NCBI RefSeq assembly: GCF_900101045.1
Contig: NZ_FNFN01000004.1
Location: 372,001-436,000, forward strand
Source of the DNA: Nocardioides sp. YR527
Lineage (GTDB): Bacteria > Actinomycetota > Actinomycetes > Propionibacteriales > Nocardioidaceae
Direction: 5' to 3'
DNA length: 64,000 nucleotides
Shown: positions 51,411-60,279 of the stretch, piece after piece
How the letters are laid out: the number at the start of each line of letters is the position of its first letter
Position numbering within the stretch: position 1 is the stretch's first letter
Notes under the pieces: generated by a model
The model's database searches: none
What the model was told of the DNA's origin: nothing
The model's input: only the letters and a program-made list of their open reading frames with translations
Translations under genes and position numbers: made by a program

Positions 51411-51675
51411 GATCAACTCCGTGGCAAGGTTTCGATTGCTATGGGGAGAGCCTCGTGGAGCAGGGCGAAAGCGGTCATGAGTGCAAGGTCCCGTCGGCAC
51501 AAGACCTTCGGCCCGACGGAAGGACCTTCGTCATCGAGCCGACGGACGAACGTCATCACGGTCCGGACCACCCGGCACTCCTGCCGGGTCGCGGTCAGGA
51601 GTGTGCTGGAGCAGTCGCGATCCATGACGGAAGACCCCTGGTGATGGCTGATGCTGCCGGCTGAGGAGAGATGAG
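51411..51675. other. 265-bp divergent gap between the CBS operon and carbamate kinase, no gene
   Basis: The gap holds three DosR-like boxes at 51485-51535 and a perfect hairpin CCCGGCA-CTCC-TGCCGGG at 51571-51588. The hairpin is not followed by a T run. A TAGAGAT-like -10 was not found. GAGGAGAG precedes the carbamate kinase ATG. Confidence 0.5.
51485..51535. promoter_or_regulatory. Three DosR-like boxes in the CBS/arcC divergent promoter region
   Basis: On the plus strand, AAGACCTTCGGCCCG (51500-51515 region) and AAGGACCTTCGTCATC (51520-51535) resemble the GGGACCTTNGNCCC form of DosR sites, and AAGGTCCCGTC at 51485 is a copy on the other strand. Divergent Usp/CBS and metabolic genes are typical DosR targets. 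Confidence 0.5.
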
Positions 51676-52575
51676 ATGAGGATCGTCGTCGCCATCGGCG
51701 GCAACGCCCTGCTGCGGCGAGGTGAGCGGCCGGACGCCGCACCCCAGCGCCGGCACGTGGCGACTGCTGCGGCCGCGCTCGCGGGGATCGCCCGCGAGCA
51801 CGAGCTCGTGGTGGTTCACGGCAACGGACCCCAGGTCGGACTGCTCGCGCTCCAGAGCGGTGCCGATACGAGCCTGTCCGAGCCCTATCCGCTCGCCGAC
51901 CTCGTCGCTGAGTCCCAGGGCCTGATCGGACTCTGGCTCCAGCAGGCACTCGTCGATGAGGGCGCGGGCGACGTGGTGACCCTGGTCACCCAGACCGTCG
52001 TCGACCCCGAGGACCCGGCGTTCCAGGAGCCGACCAAGCTCATCGGCCAGTTCTACGACGAGTCGGCGGCCGGCGGTCTCGCAGGCCGCCACGGCTGGGC
52101 CTTCCGAGCCGTCCAGGATGGCTGGCGACGGGTCGTGGCGTCTCCGCTTCCCTGCGGCATCGTCGAGCTCCCCGTGGCCGAGCGCCTTCTCGACGCGGGC
52201 GTCACCGTCGTGCTCGCCGGCGGCGGCGGAGTGCCTGTCGTGGTCCGTGACCATCGATACGAGAGCGTCGACGCGGTGGTCGACAAGGACCACGTCGCGG
52301 CCCTCGCCGCCGAGACGCTCGATGCCGACCTGCTGCTCGTCCTCACCGACGTCGAGGGCGTGCTCCGGGACTTCGGCGGTCCCGCCGAGACGTTGCTGCG
52401 GGAGGTGAGTCCTGCCGAGCTGTCCTCGATGCGGTTCCCCGCAGGATCGATGGGACCGAAGGTGGCCGCCGTCTGCGCCTTCACCCGTCGGACCGGTCGA
52501 CGCGCGGCCATCGGGGGTCTCGACGAGGTCGACGGAGTGCTCGCGGGCACGGCGGGCACTCAGGTGCGGAGCTGA
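51676..52575 (+). CDS. arcC: Carbamate kinase
   Basis: 299 residues. The amino acid kinase fold begins VVAIGGNALLRRGERPD, then VVHGNGPQVGLLALQS; EDPAFQEPTKLIGQFYDE and VVDKDHVAALAAETLDADLL follow, and the end has MRFPAGSMGPKVAAVC. It converts carbamoyl phosphate and ADP to ATP, CO2 and ammonia, a way to make ATP when oxygen is low. No arcA or arcB gene is present, so carbamoyl phosphate must come from elsewhere. A truncated P-type ATPase gene starts five bases after its stop. Confidence 0.95.
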   Translation: MRIVVAIGGNALLRRGERPDAAPQRRHVATAAAALAGIAREHELVVVHGNGPQVGLLALQSGADTSLSEPYPLADLVAESQGLIGLWLQQALVDEGAGDVVTLVTQTVVDPEDPAFQEPTKLIGQFYDESAAGGLAGRHGWAFRAVQDGWRRVVASPLPCGIVELPVAERLLDAGVTVVLAGGGGVPVVVRDHRYESVDAVVDKDHVAALAAETLDADLLLVLTDVEGVLRDFGGPAETLLREVSPAELSSMRFPAGSMGPKVAAVCAFTRRTGRRAAIGGLDEVDGVLAGTAGTQVRS

Positions 52576-52580
52576 GGCCG

Positions 52581-52991
52581 GTGCCGACACACGCAGACCC
52601 TCGGTCCGGTGGGCTCACGGCCGCGCAGGCGGCGCTCCGGTTGGCGCGGGACGGCCCCAATGCGGTGCCTGCGGCTCCGCCGACCACGTTGGCCGCTCGG
52701 GTCGTGACGCAGCTGCGGGACCCGATGATCCTGTTGCTCGGGGCCGCATTCGTGGTGGTCCTCGCCCTGGGAGATGTGCCGGACGCGAGCGTCATCGCGG
52801 TCGTGGTCGTGGTCAACACCGCTATCGGAGTCGTGCAGGAGCGGCGTGCCGAGCAGGCCATGGCGGCCCTGAGCAGGCTGGCGGCTCCGCGCGCCCAGGT
52901 GCTCAGGGACGGACGGGTGAGCGACGTCGACGCGGCCGAGCTGGTGCGGGGCGACGTTGTACGTCTCGAGGCGGGCGACGCCGTCCCGGCC
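52581..52991 (+). pseudogene. Truncated P-type cation ATPase, N-terminal remnant
   Basis: From a GTG at 52581 about 137 residues match the start of a P2-type ATPase: GLTAAQAALRLARDGPNAVP, two helices (MILLLGAAFVVVLALGD, ASVIAVVVVVNTAIGV), then QVLRDGRVSDVDAAELVRGD and RLEAGDAVPA of the actuator domain. Homology ends near 52991, before the TGES loop and the whole catalytic part. The frame then runs on without a stop into the antisense of the intact ATPase, which is chance. The remnant differs from the intact copy, so an internal deletion of a second ATPase gene is likely. Confidence 0.82.
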
Positions 52992-53077
52992 TGCCGGGAC
53001 TCGCGATCGCTGTGGGACGGCCGATCGGACACCTGTCCCGCCGCCACGACGGCTGACCCGAATCTCCGACCTGGTCC

Positions 53078-55753
53078 TCAAGCCGTGGTCGATCGGCGGC
53101 GGATGCTGCGCCAGGCCTTGTGGACCCGGTCGACGAGCAGCAGGGCCGACCCCGCGCCGAGCGCCCACCACCAGCCCTCGGCGGAGGGCCAGCTGCCGCC
53201 GAGCATCTCGGAGAGCCACGGCAGACCGAGGAAGGCCGCGAGCAGCACGATCTCGACCGCGACGGCGGCCAGCACCAGCGGGTTGCGGCGCGGATCGACG
53301 CGCCATGCCGGTCGCGACTCGCTGCGGCACGCGAACGCGTTGGCGACCTGGCTGATCGCGATCACCGCGAAGGCGGTCCCCGAGGCCTGCGTGAGCAAGG
53401 TGGCGCCTGGTGTCGCACCGGGCTCCCACCCGCCACCGGTCAGGACCCAGACGAAGGCGGCGACGGCGGCGACGGCCTCGACAGGCCCGAGCACCAGGAA
53501 CGCGCGGTGCAGCACCGAGCCACTGGCCACCCGCTCCCGCGGACGAGGACCGTCCATGGTCCGCCTGCTGGGAGGCTCCGCCCCCAGAGCCAGGGCGGGC
53601 AGCATGTCCGTTCCGATGTCGAGCGCGAGGATCTGGAGCACACCGAGCGCGGGCGGTATCGAGCCGCCCGAGAGCGCCCACACCGCGAACGGCGCGAGCT
53701 CGGCCACGTTGTCGGTCAGGTGGAAGGTCAGGAACCGGCGGATGTTGGCGTACGTCGCCCTGCCCAGCTCGATCGCCTTGACGATCGTGGCGAAGTGGTC
53801 GTCGAGCAGCACCAGGTCGGCCGCGTCCCGGGCGACGTCGCTGCCCCCGAGCCCCATCGCCACGCCGACGTCCGCGCCGCGGAGGGCGGCGGCGTCGTTG
53901 ACGCCGTCGCCGGTCATCGCGACCACGTGGCCGTGCAGCCGCAGCGCGTTCGCGATCCTGAGCTTGTCGGCGGGCGTGACCCGGGCGACCACAGCGCCCC
54001 TGGCGTCGTCGAGGAGGTCCGCCAGCGCCGCGTCCTCCGCAGGAAGCCCGGCACCCTCCACGACGACACCGCCCGGTCGAAGAAGGCCGACCTCCGTGGC
54101 GATGGCTGCGGCCGTACGGGCGTTGTCACCGGTCATCATCGCCACCCGGATCCCGGCCGTCCGGCACGACTCCAGGGCCTCGCGTACGCCGTCTCGCGGT
54201 GGGTCCTCGATGGCCAGCAGAGCGAGCAGCTCCATCGGACCTTCCAGGAGGTCGGCGAGCTCCGCGGACGTGCTGGGCTCTCGACGGGTGCCGGACCTGG
54301 CCACGGCGACCACCCGCCGTCCCTCGTCGGCGTAGGCCGTCAGGACCGGAGCAGCGGCCTCACCCGGGGGACCGCACCCGGGCAGGATCCGCTCAGGGGC
54401 CCCGAGGAAGTAACCGCGACCGCCGACCACGGCGGCGCTGAAGCGCCGCTCGGTGACGAACGGCACCCGGATCCTCGGGTCCGTGCGGTCGGTGTCCAAG
54501 CGAGCCGCAACGACATCGATGGCGACCTCCATCGGGTCCCCCGCGGGGTGCCACGCCCCGTCCTCGAGGACGGCACGCCCGGTGACGCAGGCGCGTGCGG
54601 CGCCTGCGGCCTCGGCTGCCGTACGTACCGCGGCCTGCTCGCCCGACACGCTGCCCGTGGGCTCGTAGCCGACGCCCTGCGGCACCACGCGTCCAGCCGG
54701 CGTCCAGATCTCCACCACCGTCATCTCGTTGCGCGTGAGCGTGCCGGTCTTGTCGGTGCAGATGAACGTGGTGGAACCGAGCGTCTCGACGGCCTCCAGG
54801 TGCCGCACCAGGGCCTTGCTCTCCGCCATCCGCTGGGCACCTCGGGCCAGGGACAGGGTCACGGTGGGCAGCAGCCCCTCGGGGACGAGGGCGACGCTGA
54901 CCCCGACTGCGAAGAGCAGCGCGCCGGTCGCCGTCCCGCCGAGCAGCAGCGAGATCACGCCCAGGACGACTCCCACCGTCAGTGCGACGGCGGCGATGAT
55001 CCTGACGAGCCGGTCGAGCTCGCGGTCCAGCGGGCTCGGTGGCCTTCGGGCGCTGGAGATGAGGCCTGCGACCGAAGCCACCTCGGTCCGTGCGCCCGTC
55101 GCCGTGACGAGGGCGCGGCCGCTTCCCTGGACCAGGAACGTGGCAGCACGGATCTCGGTGCCCACGGGCTTGTGCACCGGCACGCTCTCGCCGGTGAGCA
55201 TCGACTCGTCGGCGGCGACCTCCTCGCTGCGCAGGAGGGTCCCGTCGGCGGGCACCCTGTCGCCCGCCTCGAGCAGCACGACGTCGCCGGGGACCACCTG
55301 GGCCGCCGAGACCTCCTGCATCCGGCCGTCGCGGAGGATGCGCGTGCTGGCGGGCATCAGGGAGCCCAGCTTCTGGGCGGCCCGGTCGGCACGATGCTCC
55401 TGGGCGTAGGCGAACACGCCATTGAGCAGGACGATGACCGCGATGGCCACGGCCAGGGTCGGCATCCCGGCCAGCAGGGCGAGGGCCGCGGCACCCCACA
55501 GGAGCAGCGCGAAGAAGTGCGTGAGCTGGGAGACGAGCAGCCGCCACCAGGGGCGCCGTGGCGGGCGTGCGAGCTCGTTCGGCCCGAACCGGTCGAGCTG
55601 TGCCGCGGCCTCGGCGGAGCTCAGCCCACCGTTCTCCTCGTCCACGACGTCGCCCTCGGCCTGCCCGGCGGTCAAGGTCGCCTCCTCCGCGGGACTTCGC
55701 TCGAGCCCCTCCGCCCGACTCTTGCCGACCCAGGTGCACTGCCGCAGGTCCAT
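53078..55753 (-). CDS. P-type cation-transporting ATPase, P2 type (CtpF-like)
   Basis: 891 residues from the ATG at 55753. Landmarks are the N-terminal LSSAEAAAQLDRFGPNELAR, TGES at 187-190 in the actuator domain, PEGL at 291-294 in helix 4, phosphorylation site D334 in DKTGTLT, and the hinge GDGVNDAAALRGADVGVAMG. The PEGL motif places it with Ca2+/Na+-type pumps; the ion is not certain. CtpF of M. tuberculosis, a similar pump, is in the DosR regulon. A DosR-like box overlaps the ATG, so the GTG at 55645 (giving VDEENGGLSSAE) is a possible true start. Confidence 0.93.
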   Translation of the reverse strand: MDLRQCTWVGKSRAEGLERSPAEEATLTAGQAEGDVVDEENGGLSSAEAAAQLDRFGPNELARPPRRPWWRLLVSQLTHFFALLLWGAAALALLAGMPTLAVAIAVIVLLNGVFAYAQEHRADRAAQKLGSLMPASTRILRDGRMQEVSAAQVVPGDVVLLEAGDRVPADGTLLRSEEVAADESMLTGESVPVHKPVGTEIRAATFLVQGSGRALVTATGARTEVASVAGLISSARRPPSPLDRELDRLVRIIAAVALTVGVVLGVISLLLGGTATGALLFAVGVSVALVPEGLLPTVTLSLARGAQRMAESKALVRHLEAVETLGSTTFICTDKTGTLTRNEMTVVEIWTPAGRVVPQGVGYEPTGSVSGEQAAVRTAAEAAGAARACVTGRAVLEDGAWHPAGDPMEVAIDVVAARLDTDRTDPRIRVPFVTERRFSAAVVGGRGYFLGAPERILPGCGPPGEAAAPVLTAYADEGRRVVAVARSGTRREPSTSAELADLLEGPMELLALLAIEDPPRDGVREALESCRTAGIRVAMMTGDNARTAAAIATEVGLLRPGGVVVEGAGLPAEDAALADLLDDARGAVVARVTPADKLRIANALRLHGHVVAMTGDGVNDAAALRGADVGVAMGLGGSDVARDAADLVLLDDHFATIVKAIELGRATYANIRRFLTFHLTDNVAELAPFAVWALSGGSIPPALGVLQILALDIGTDMLPALALGAEPPSRRTMDGPRPRERVASGSVLHRAFLVLGPVEAVAAVAAFVWVLTGGGWEPGATPGATLLTQASGTAFAVIAISQVANAFACRSESRPAWRVDPRRNPLVLAAVAVEIVLLAAFLGLPWLSEMLGGSWPSAEGWWWALGAGSALLLVDRVHKAWRSIRRRSTTA

Positions 55754-55759
55754 TGGTCC
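55747..55759. promoter_or_regulatory. DosR-like box GGTCCATTGGTCC at the ATPase start
   Basis: On the minus strand it reads GGACCAATGGACC. It overlaps the assumed ATG of the ATPase gene, which suggests translation may start further in. Confidence 0.4.
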
Positions 55760-55788
55760 TCGGCCGGCCGGACATCCGTCCTGCTGCC

Positions 55789-55800
55789 GGACCTAGGTCC
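55789..55800. promoter_or_regulatory. DosR-like palindrome GGACCTAGGTCC in the ATPase/Usp divergent gap
   Basis: A perfect 12-base palindrome that keeps the GGAC-N4-GTCC frame of DosR sites. It lies between the divergent ATPase and universal stress genes, about 95 bases before the Usp start. Confidence 0.5.
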
Positions 55801-55895
55801 CGCACTCGCGGCACCGATGGCCCTGACACCCGTGAAGAGGCCCGGCGAGATTGGGAGCAACACCCGACGCACACACTGAGCCCGCAGGAGGGAAG

Positions 55896-56798
55896 ATGGC
55901 CGAGCACGACCGGATCCTGGTCGGCATCGATGGGGGAGAGGGCGGCCGAGCCGCGATCCGGCATGCCGCCGAGCGAGCCGGTCGAAGCGGTGCCGGACTG
56001 TGGCTCGTCCATGTGATCGACCTCGCCATCGCGACGGGCGTCTTCTACCCCTACGGCTATTCGGGCCTCGCGGACCAGATTCGCGAGGCCGGGGCGACCG
56101 CACTCGAGCACGCGGAGAAGGAAGCCGCCGAGCTCGTCGGGGCGGAGAACGTGACCACGACGCTCCTGGACGGGGGAGTGGTGACGGAGCTCGTGCACGC
56201 GGCGGCCGACTCCACGATGGTCGTTCTCGGCGACGAGCGCCACCACGGCCTGTCCCGCATCGTGACGGGCTCGGTGACCGGCCGGGTCGCCTCACGCGCA
56301 CCGGTACCCGTCGTGATCGTGCCGGCCGCCTGGCCCGACGCCCGCGAGGCCCGCGACGCCCGCATGGTGGTCGTGGCTGTCGCCGACTGCGACACCTCCA
56401 CGGACCTGGTCGCCCGAGCCCTCGCAGAGGCGGTGGACCGTGGTGGCGGTCTGGTGATCGTCCATGGATGGGACGTCCCGGCCGTCTACTACGAGTCGAC
56501 GCTGGGGCAGCTGGATGCGGCAGGCCTGGCGGCGGACGCGCGTCATCAGCTGATGCAGACCCTCGAACGTGCCCGGCAGCTGGTTCCGAACTCTGCCGGG
56601 GTCGACGCGTGGATCGAGGTACGCCGGGGTCAGCCGGCCCGGGTGGTCGCCGAGGCGACGAAGAAGGCAGCCCTGCTGGTCATCGGCCGACGCGGGCACG
56701 CGTTCCCGCTGCGCCGCCTGGGCGGCACCGGCCATGCTCTGCTGCGTGAGTCCGCATGTCCCGTCGAGGTCGTTCCTCCGGTTTCTTCGACACCATGA
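55896..56798 (+). CDS. Universal stress protein, two UspA domains
   Basis: 300 residues from the ATG at 55896, which has the strong ribosome-binding site AGGAGGG. The first Usp domain runs from ILVGIDGGEGGRAAIRHAAE to GSVTGRVASRAPVPVVIVPA, the second from MVVVAVADCDTSTDLVARAL to LGGTGHALLRESACPVEVVP. The protein is of the tandem type linked with hypoxia in mycobacteria. Its stop overlaps the ABC ATPase ATG (ATGA), so the Usp and the exporter form one operon. Confidence 0.92.
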   Translation: MAEHDRILVGIDGGEGGRAAIRHAAERAGRSGAGLWLVHVIDLAIATGVFYPYGYSGLADQIREAGATALEHAEKEAAELVGAENVTTTLLDGGVVTELVHAAADSTMVVLGDERHHGLSRIVTGSVTGRVASRAPVPVVIVPAAWPDAREARDARMVVVAVADCDTSTDLVARALAEAVDRGGGLVIVHGWDVPAVYYESTLGQLDAAGLAADARHQLMQTLERARQLVPNSAGVDAWIEVRRGQPARVVAEATKKAALLVIGRRGHAFPLRRLGGTGHALLRESACPVEVVPPVSSTP

Positions 56799-57784
56799 AC
56801 GTCGAGACCTCCTCGACGCACGCGGCCGAGGTCGCGCCGCCGACGGCGGTGGGGGACGTGCTGCGGTGCACCGATCTGCGCCGGTCCTTCGGAGCGGTCC
56901 AGGCGGTGGACGCCGTCTCGTTCCGGATACACGCAGGGGAGACGTACGGCCTCCTCGGCCCGAACGGGGCCGGCAAGACGACCGTGATCTCGATGGTCTC
57001 TGGCGTACTGGAGGCCGACTCGGGTTCGGTGCTGGTCGACGGTGTCGAGATGCATCCCGGTGCCCTCACGGCCAAGGCGGCCATCGGGTACGTGCCCCAG
57101 GACGTCGCGCTCTACCCCGACCTGACCGGTCGGGAGAACCTGCTCTTCTTCGCCTCGCTGTACCGGATCGGTCGCCGCCGGGCCCGGAGCAGGGTCGCGG
57201 AGGTCCTCGACATCGTCGGGCTGACCGAGCGGGCGAGCGACCGGGTGGAGACGTACTCGGGAGGAATGAAGCGTCGGCTCAACATCGCGGTCGGCCTGAT
57301 CCACCGACCCCGTCTTCTGGTGCTCGACGAGCCCACGGTGGGCGTCGACCCGCAGAGCCGCAACGCCATCCTGGGCAGCGTCGAGCGGCTCAGCACCGAG
57401 GGGATGGGGGTTCTCTACACGACCCACTACATGGAGGAGGCCGAGCGACTCTGCGACCGGGTCGCGATCATGGACCTCGGGCGCCTGATCGCCGAGGGGA
57501 GGCCTCGGCAGCTGACTGCGCGGCTGGGTGACTCCGAGCACATCCGCCTCACCCTCGAGGGTGACTCGACCCGTGCGGTCGCCGCCCTACGTGACCTCCC
57601 GCGCGTCACCGGTGCGACCGCGACGGACGATGCGATCGACGTGCTCGTGCCGGACGCCGAGTCGGCACTCCCGCAGGTGATCCAGGTCGCCGCCGCCCAG
57701 GGCACGGTGCGTTCGGTCAGCGTGGACGAGCCGGACCTGGAAACGGTCTTCCTCCGCCTGACCGGCAAGCGGCTGCGTGACTGA
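56795..57784 (+). CDS. ABC exporter ATP-binding protein, DrrA/ABC-2 type
   Basis: 329 residues from the ATG at 56795. Walker A is GPNGAGKTT, the Q-loop GYVPQDVALYPD, the signature YSGGMKRRLN and Walker B LLVLDEPTVG; a C-terminal extension of about 90 residues (DSEHIRLTLEGDSTRAVAAL onward) is typical of the DrrA/CcmA group. It powers an exporter with two permeases encoded next. The overlap with the universal stress gene implies stress-linked expression. Substrate unknown; lipids, drugs or polysaccharides are possible. Confidence 0.92.
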   Translation: MNVETSSTHAAEVAPPTAVGDVLRCTDLRRSFGAVQAVDAVSFRIHAGETYGLLGPNGAGKTTVISMVSGVLEADSGSVLVDGVEMHPGALTAKAAIGYVPQDVALYPDLTGRENLLFFASLYRIGRRRARSRVAEVLDIVGLTERASDRVETYSGGMKRRLNIAVGLIHRPRLLVLDEPTVGVDPQSRNAILGSVERLSTEGMGVLYTTHYMEEAERLCDRVAIMDLGRLIAEGRPRQLTARLGDSEHIRLTLEGDSTRAVAALRDLPRVTGATATDDAIDVLVPDAESALPQVIQVAAAQGTVRSVSVDEPDLETVFLRLTGKRLRD

Positions 57785-57786
57785 CG

Positions 57787-58962
57787 ATGCACCCCAGCCT
57801 GCAGATCGCGGCCAAGGACCTGAGGCAGCGCGCCCGCGACCGGTCCGCCTTCCTGCTCGCCATCGTGGTTCCCTTCGTGCTGGCCGCGGTCTTCAGCCTG
57901 CTGTTCGGGCCTGCGGCCACCCCACGAGCCTTCGACTACGCCGTCGTCGATCTGGACGGCACCGCCGCGTCGCGGGCCTTCACGGTCGACGTGCTCGGTG
58001 CACTGCAGGCACAGGGCGTCGCGGAGGTGAGCGAGGTCGACGAGCCGGAGGCCCGGGCCGGCGTTCGGGACGGCGACCTGGACGCCGCCTTCGTGCTGCC
58101 GCCGGGGTTCGCCGCGGACGTCGCGAGCCCACGTCCCGCCGAGCTGCGGGTGATCGGCAGCGCCGACTCACCCACGGCGACCGTCGTGGCGCGCTCGGTC
58201 GCCCGGTCCTACGTCGAGGGCCTCGACGCGGCCCGGGTGGCGGTGGCCGCGGTCCGGGCCGCGCGCCCTGCGCTGACCCCCGCCGAGATCGAGCGGGTCG
58301 CGCAGGAGACCGTGCACGACGTCTCGCCGGTGGTGGTCGAGGATGTCTCCGCGACCGCGCGGGTGCTCGACGCGAAGACCTACTTCGCGGCTGCGATGGC
58401 GGTCTTCTTCCTGCTGTTCACGGTCCAGTTCGGCGTCTCCTCGCTGATCGACGAGCGTGGCGAGGGCACCTTGGCCCGCCTCCTGGCGGCACCGATACGC
58501 CGCTGGGAGATCCTCGCCGGGAAGCTGCTCACCAGCGTGGTCCTCGGCATCGTCAGCCTGACGGTCCTGCTGGTGGCCAGCGCGGCGATGCTCGGTGCCC
58601 GCTGGGGCGACCCGCTCGGCGTCGGACTCCTGGTCGTCTCCGGGGTGCTGGCCGGGACCGGCATCACCTCCGTCATCGCCTCGTTGGCGAGAACCTCCGA
58701 GCAGGCCGGGACCTGGCAGGCAGTCGTCGCCGTGACCCTGGGCCTCCTGGGCGGCGCGTTCTTCCCGGTGCGGCAGGCAGGTGCGGTGATCGCGAACCTC
58801 AGCCTGGTGACGCCGCACGCCTGGTTCCTGGGCGGTCTGGGCGACCTCGCGGGCGGCGGTGGGGCCGCTGGGGCGCTCCCGTCGGTCGCGGTCCTGCTGG
58901 GCATCGCCGCGGTCACCACGGGAGTCGCGCTGCTGCGGATCGGGCGGACGGTGGCGCCGTGA
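57787..58962 (+). CDS. ABC-2 type exporter permease, first subunit
   Basis: 391 residues with the ABC-2 layout: a short N-terminal cytoplasmic part and helix 1 (FLLAIVVPFVLAAVFSLLFG), a large extracytoplasmic domain (residues about 50-200), then five helices from YFAAAMAVFFLLFTVQFGVS with LARLLAAPIRRWEILAGKLL. It pairs with the next permease. It begins two bases after the ATPase stop. The substrate is not known. Confidence 0.88.
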   Translation: MHPSLQIAAKDLRQRARDRSAFLLAIVVPFVLAAVFSLLFGPAATPRAFDYAVVDLDGTAASRAFTVDVLGALQAQGVAEVSEVDEPEARAGVRDGDLDAAFVLPPGFAADVASPRPAELRVIGSADSPTATVVARSVARSYVEGLDAARVAVAAVRAARPALTPAEIERVAQETVHDVSPVVVEDVSATARVLDAKTYFAAAMAVFFLLFTVQFGVSSLIDERGEGTLARLLAAPIRRWEILAGKLLTSVVLGIVSLTVLLVASAAMLGARWGDPLGVGLLVVSGVLAGTGITSVIASLARTSEQAGTWQAVVAVTLGLLGGAFFPVRQAGAVIANLSLVTPHAWFLGGLGDLAGGGGAAGALPSVAVLLGIAAVTTGVALLRIGRTVAP

Positions 58963-60122
58963 CCGCGCTCATGATCGCGTGGACCAACCTCCGCCGCTCC
59001 CTGCAGGACCGCACCAGTGCCTTCTTCTTCGTGCTCTTTCCTCTGCTGATGATCACGGTCCTGGGTGTCGCGTTCGGTGGCGGGTACGAGCCCCGGGTCG
59101 GGGTGGTGTCACCGGCGACGGGCGCGCTCGCGGGTGATCTGGTCGTGGCTCTCGAGGACGCCGAGGGCATCGACGTACGCCGCGTGGAGAGCCGCGCCGA
59201 GGCGGTCGAGGCGGTCGAGGACGGAGGCCTCGAGGCCGCGGTCCTCATCCCGAACACGTACGACACCCGGCTCGAGGACGGACAGGACACCGCGGTGCGG
59301 TACCTCTCGCGCGCAGACCGCAACGCCCAGCAGATCGGCATGATCGTCCGTGCCGTCGTCGACGACCAGGCCGGGCGGTACCGGGTGGCCAGAACCCTGC
59401 AGCGCGAGCTCGGGGGCGGGCTCGATGAGAATCTCGTCCGCGGGGACGCGTTCGCGGGCCGAGTCGCCGACGTGGCCGTGTCGACCACCACGGTCGGGTC
59501 CGCGCCGCTCCCCGAGGACCTCGGCCGCTTCGACCTCGGCGCGAGCAGCCAGCTGCTGCTGTTCACCTTCGTCACGTCCATGACGACGGCGGCGTCACTG
59601 ATCGAGACCCGGCGGCTCGGAGTCGCGCGCAGGATGTTCGCCACTCCCACCCGGGTCTCCACGATCGTGGCGGGGGAGGCTCTCGGCCGGGTGGCGATCG
59701 CGGTCGTGCAGGGTCTGGTCATCATGGTCGGCGCCGCCGTGCTGTTCGGCGTCTCGTGGGGCGACCCGGTCGCCGCTGCGCTGATGCTGCTGTCGTTCGC
59801 GACCGTCGCGGGAGGAGCCGGGCTGGTGCTCGGGGCGGCCGCCGCAAACACCCAGCAGTCCGTCGCGATCGGCCTACTGGCCGGGCTCGGGATCTCGGCT
59901 CTCGGCGGTTCGATGATGCCGCTCGAGTTCTACTCGCCCACGATGCTCACCATCGCCCATCTGACCCCGCACGCCTGGGCCGCCGACGGCTTCGCGACGC
60001 TGGTGCGACACGACGGAACGGTGCTCGACGTCCTGCCCGAGCTGGGGGTGCTCGCCACGTTCGCGGCGGTCCTGTTCGGGGTCGGCTCGTGGGCACTTCG
60101 CCGCCGGATCCTCACCGGGTGA
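58959..60122 (+). CDS. ABC-2 type exporter permease, second subunit
   Basis: 387 residues from the GTG at 58959 (GTGA overlap). The same architecture as its neighbour is seen: helix 1 FFFVLFPLLMITVLGVAFGG, a large outer domain, and a C-terminal membrane part with SMTTAASLIETRRLGVARRM and FATPTRVSTIVAGEALGRVA. The end LGVLATFAAVLFGVGSWALR forms the last helix. The operon ends here; a new promoter region follows. Confidence 0.88.
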   Translation: MTALMIAWTNLRRSLQDRTSAFFFVLFPLLMITVLGVAFGGGYEPRVGVVSPATGALAGDLVVALEDAEGIDVRRVESRAEAVEAVEDGGLEAAVLIPNTYDTRLEDGQDTAVRYLSRADRNAQQIGMIVRAVVDDQAGRYRVARTLQRELGGGLDENLVRGDAFAGRVADVAVSTTTVGSAPLPEDLGRFDLGASSQLLLFTFVTSMTTAASLIETRRLGVARRMFATPTRVSTIVAGEALGRVAIAVVQGLVIMVGAAVLFGVSWGDPVAAALMLLSFATVAGGAGLVLGAAAANTQQSVAIGLLAGLGISALGGSMMPLEFYSPTMLTIAHLTPHAWAADGFATLVRHDGTVLDVLPELGVLATFAAVLFGVGSWALRRRILTG

Positions 60123-60153
60123 GGCTCGGATGGCCGAACGTCCCCATTGCGGA

Positions 60154-60166
60154 GGACGTACGGCCC
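60154..60166. promoter_or_regulatory. DosR-like box GGACGTACGGCCC before the acyl-CoA synthetase gene
   Basis: It keeps the GGAC-N4-GGCCC form and lies about 115 bases upstream of the ATG at 60280, between the exporter operon and the next operon. Confidence 0.4.
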
Positions 60167-60279
60167 CGAGCCCTCGGACTCCGTTCTCTCACGGCGGGCG
60201 GTCCTCAGGCGGTTCGCTGGTGCCCATGGCACTACCCGACGACATGGCACTGCGCGGAGAACGACAGCAGGAGGTAAGG

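Noticed and set aside
51571-51588. Rho-independent terminator
   Set aside because: The stem is perfect, but it lies in a divergent promoter region and no T run follows it.
52992-54335. Continuation of the truncated ATPase into a long C-terminal part
   Set aside because: After residue 137 the frame is antisense to the intact ATPase and shows no ATPase motif.
53120-55879. Plus-strand frame of about 900 codons opposite the P-type ATPase
   Set aside because: The minus strand carries all ATPase motifs; this frame has none and low-complexity composition.
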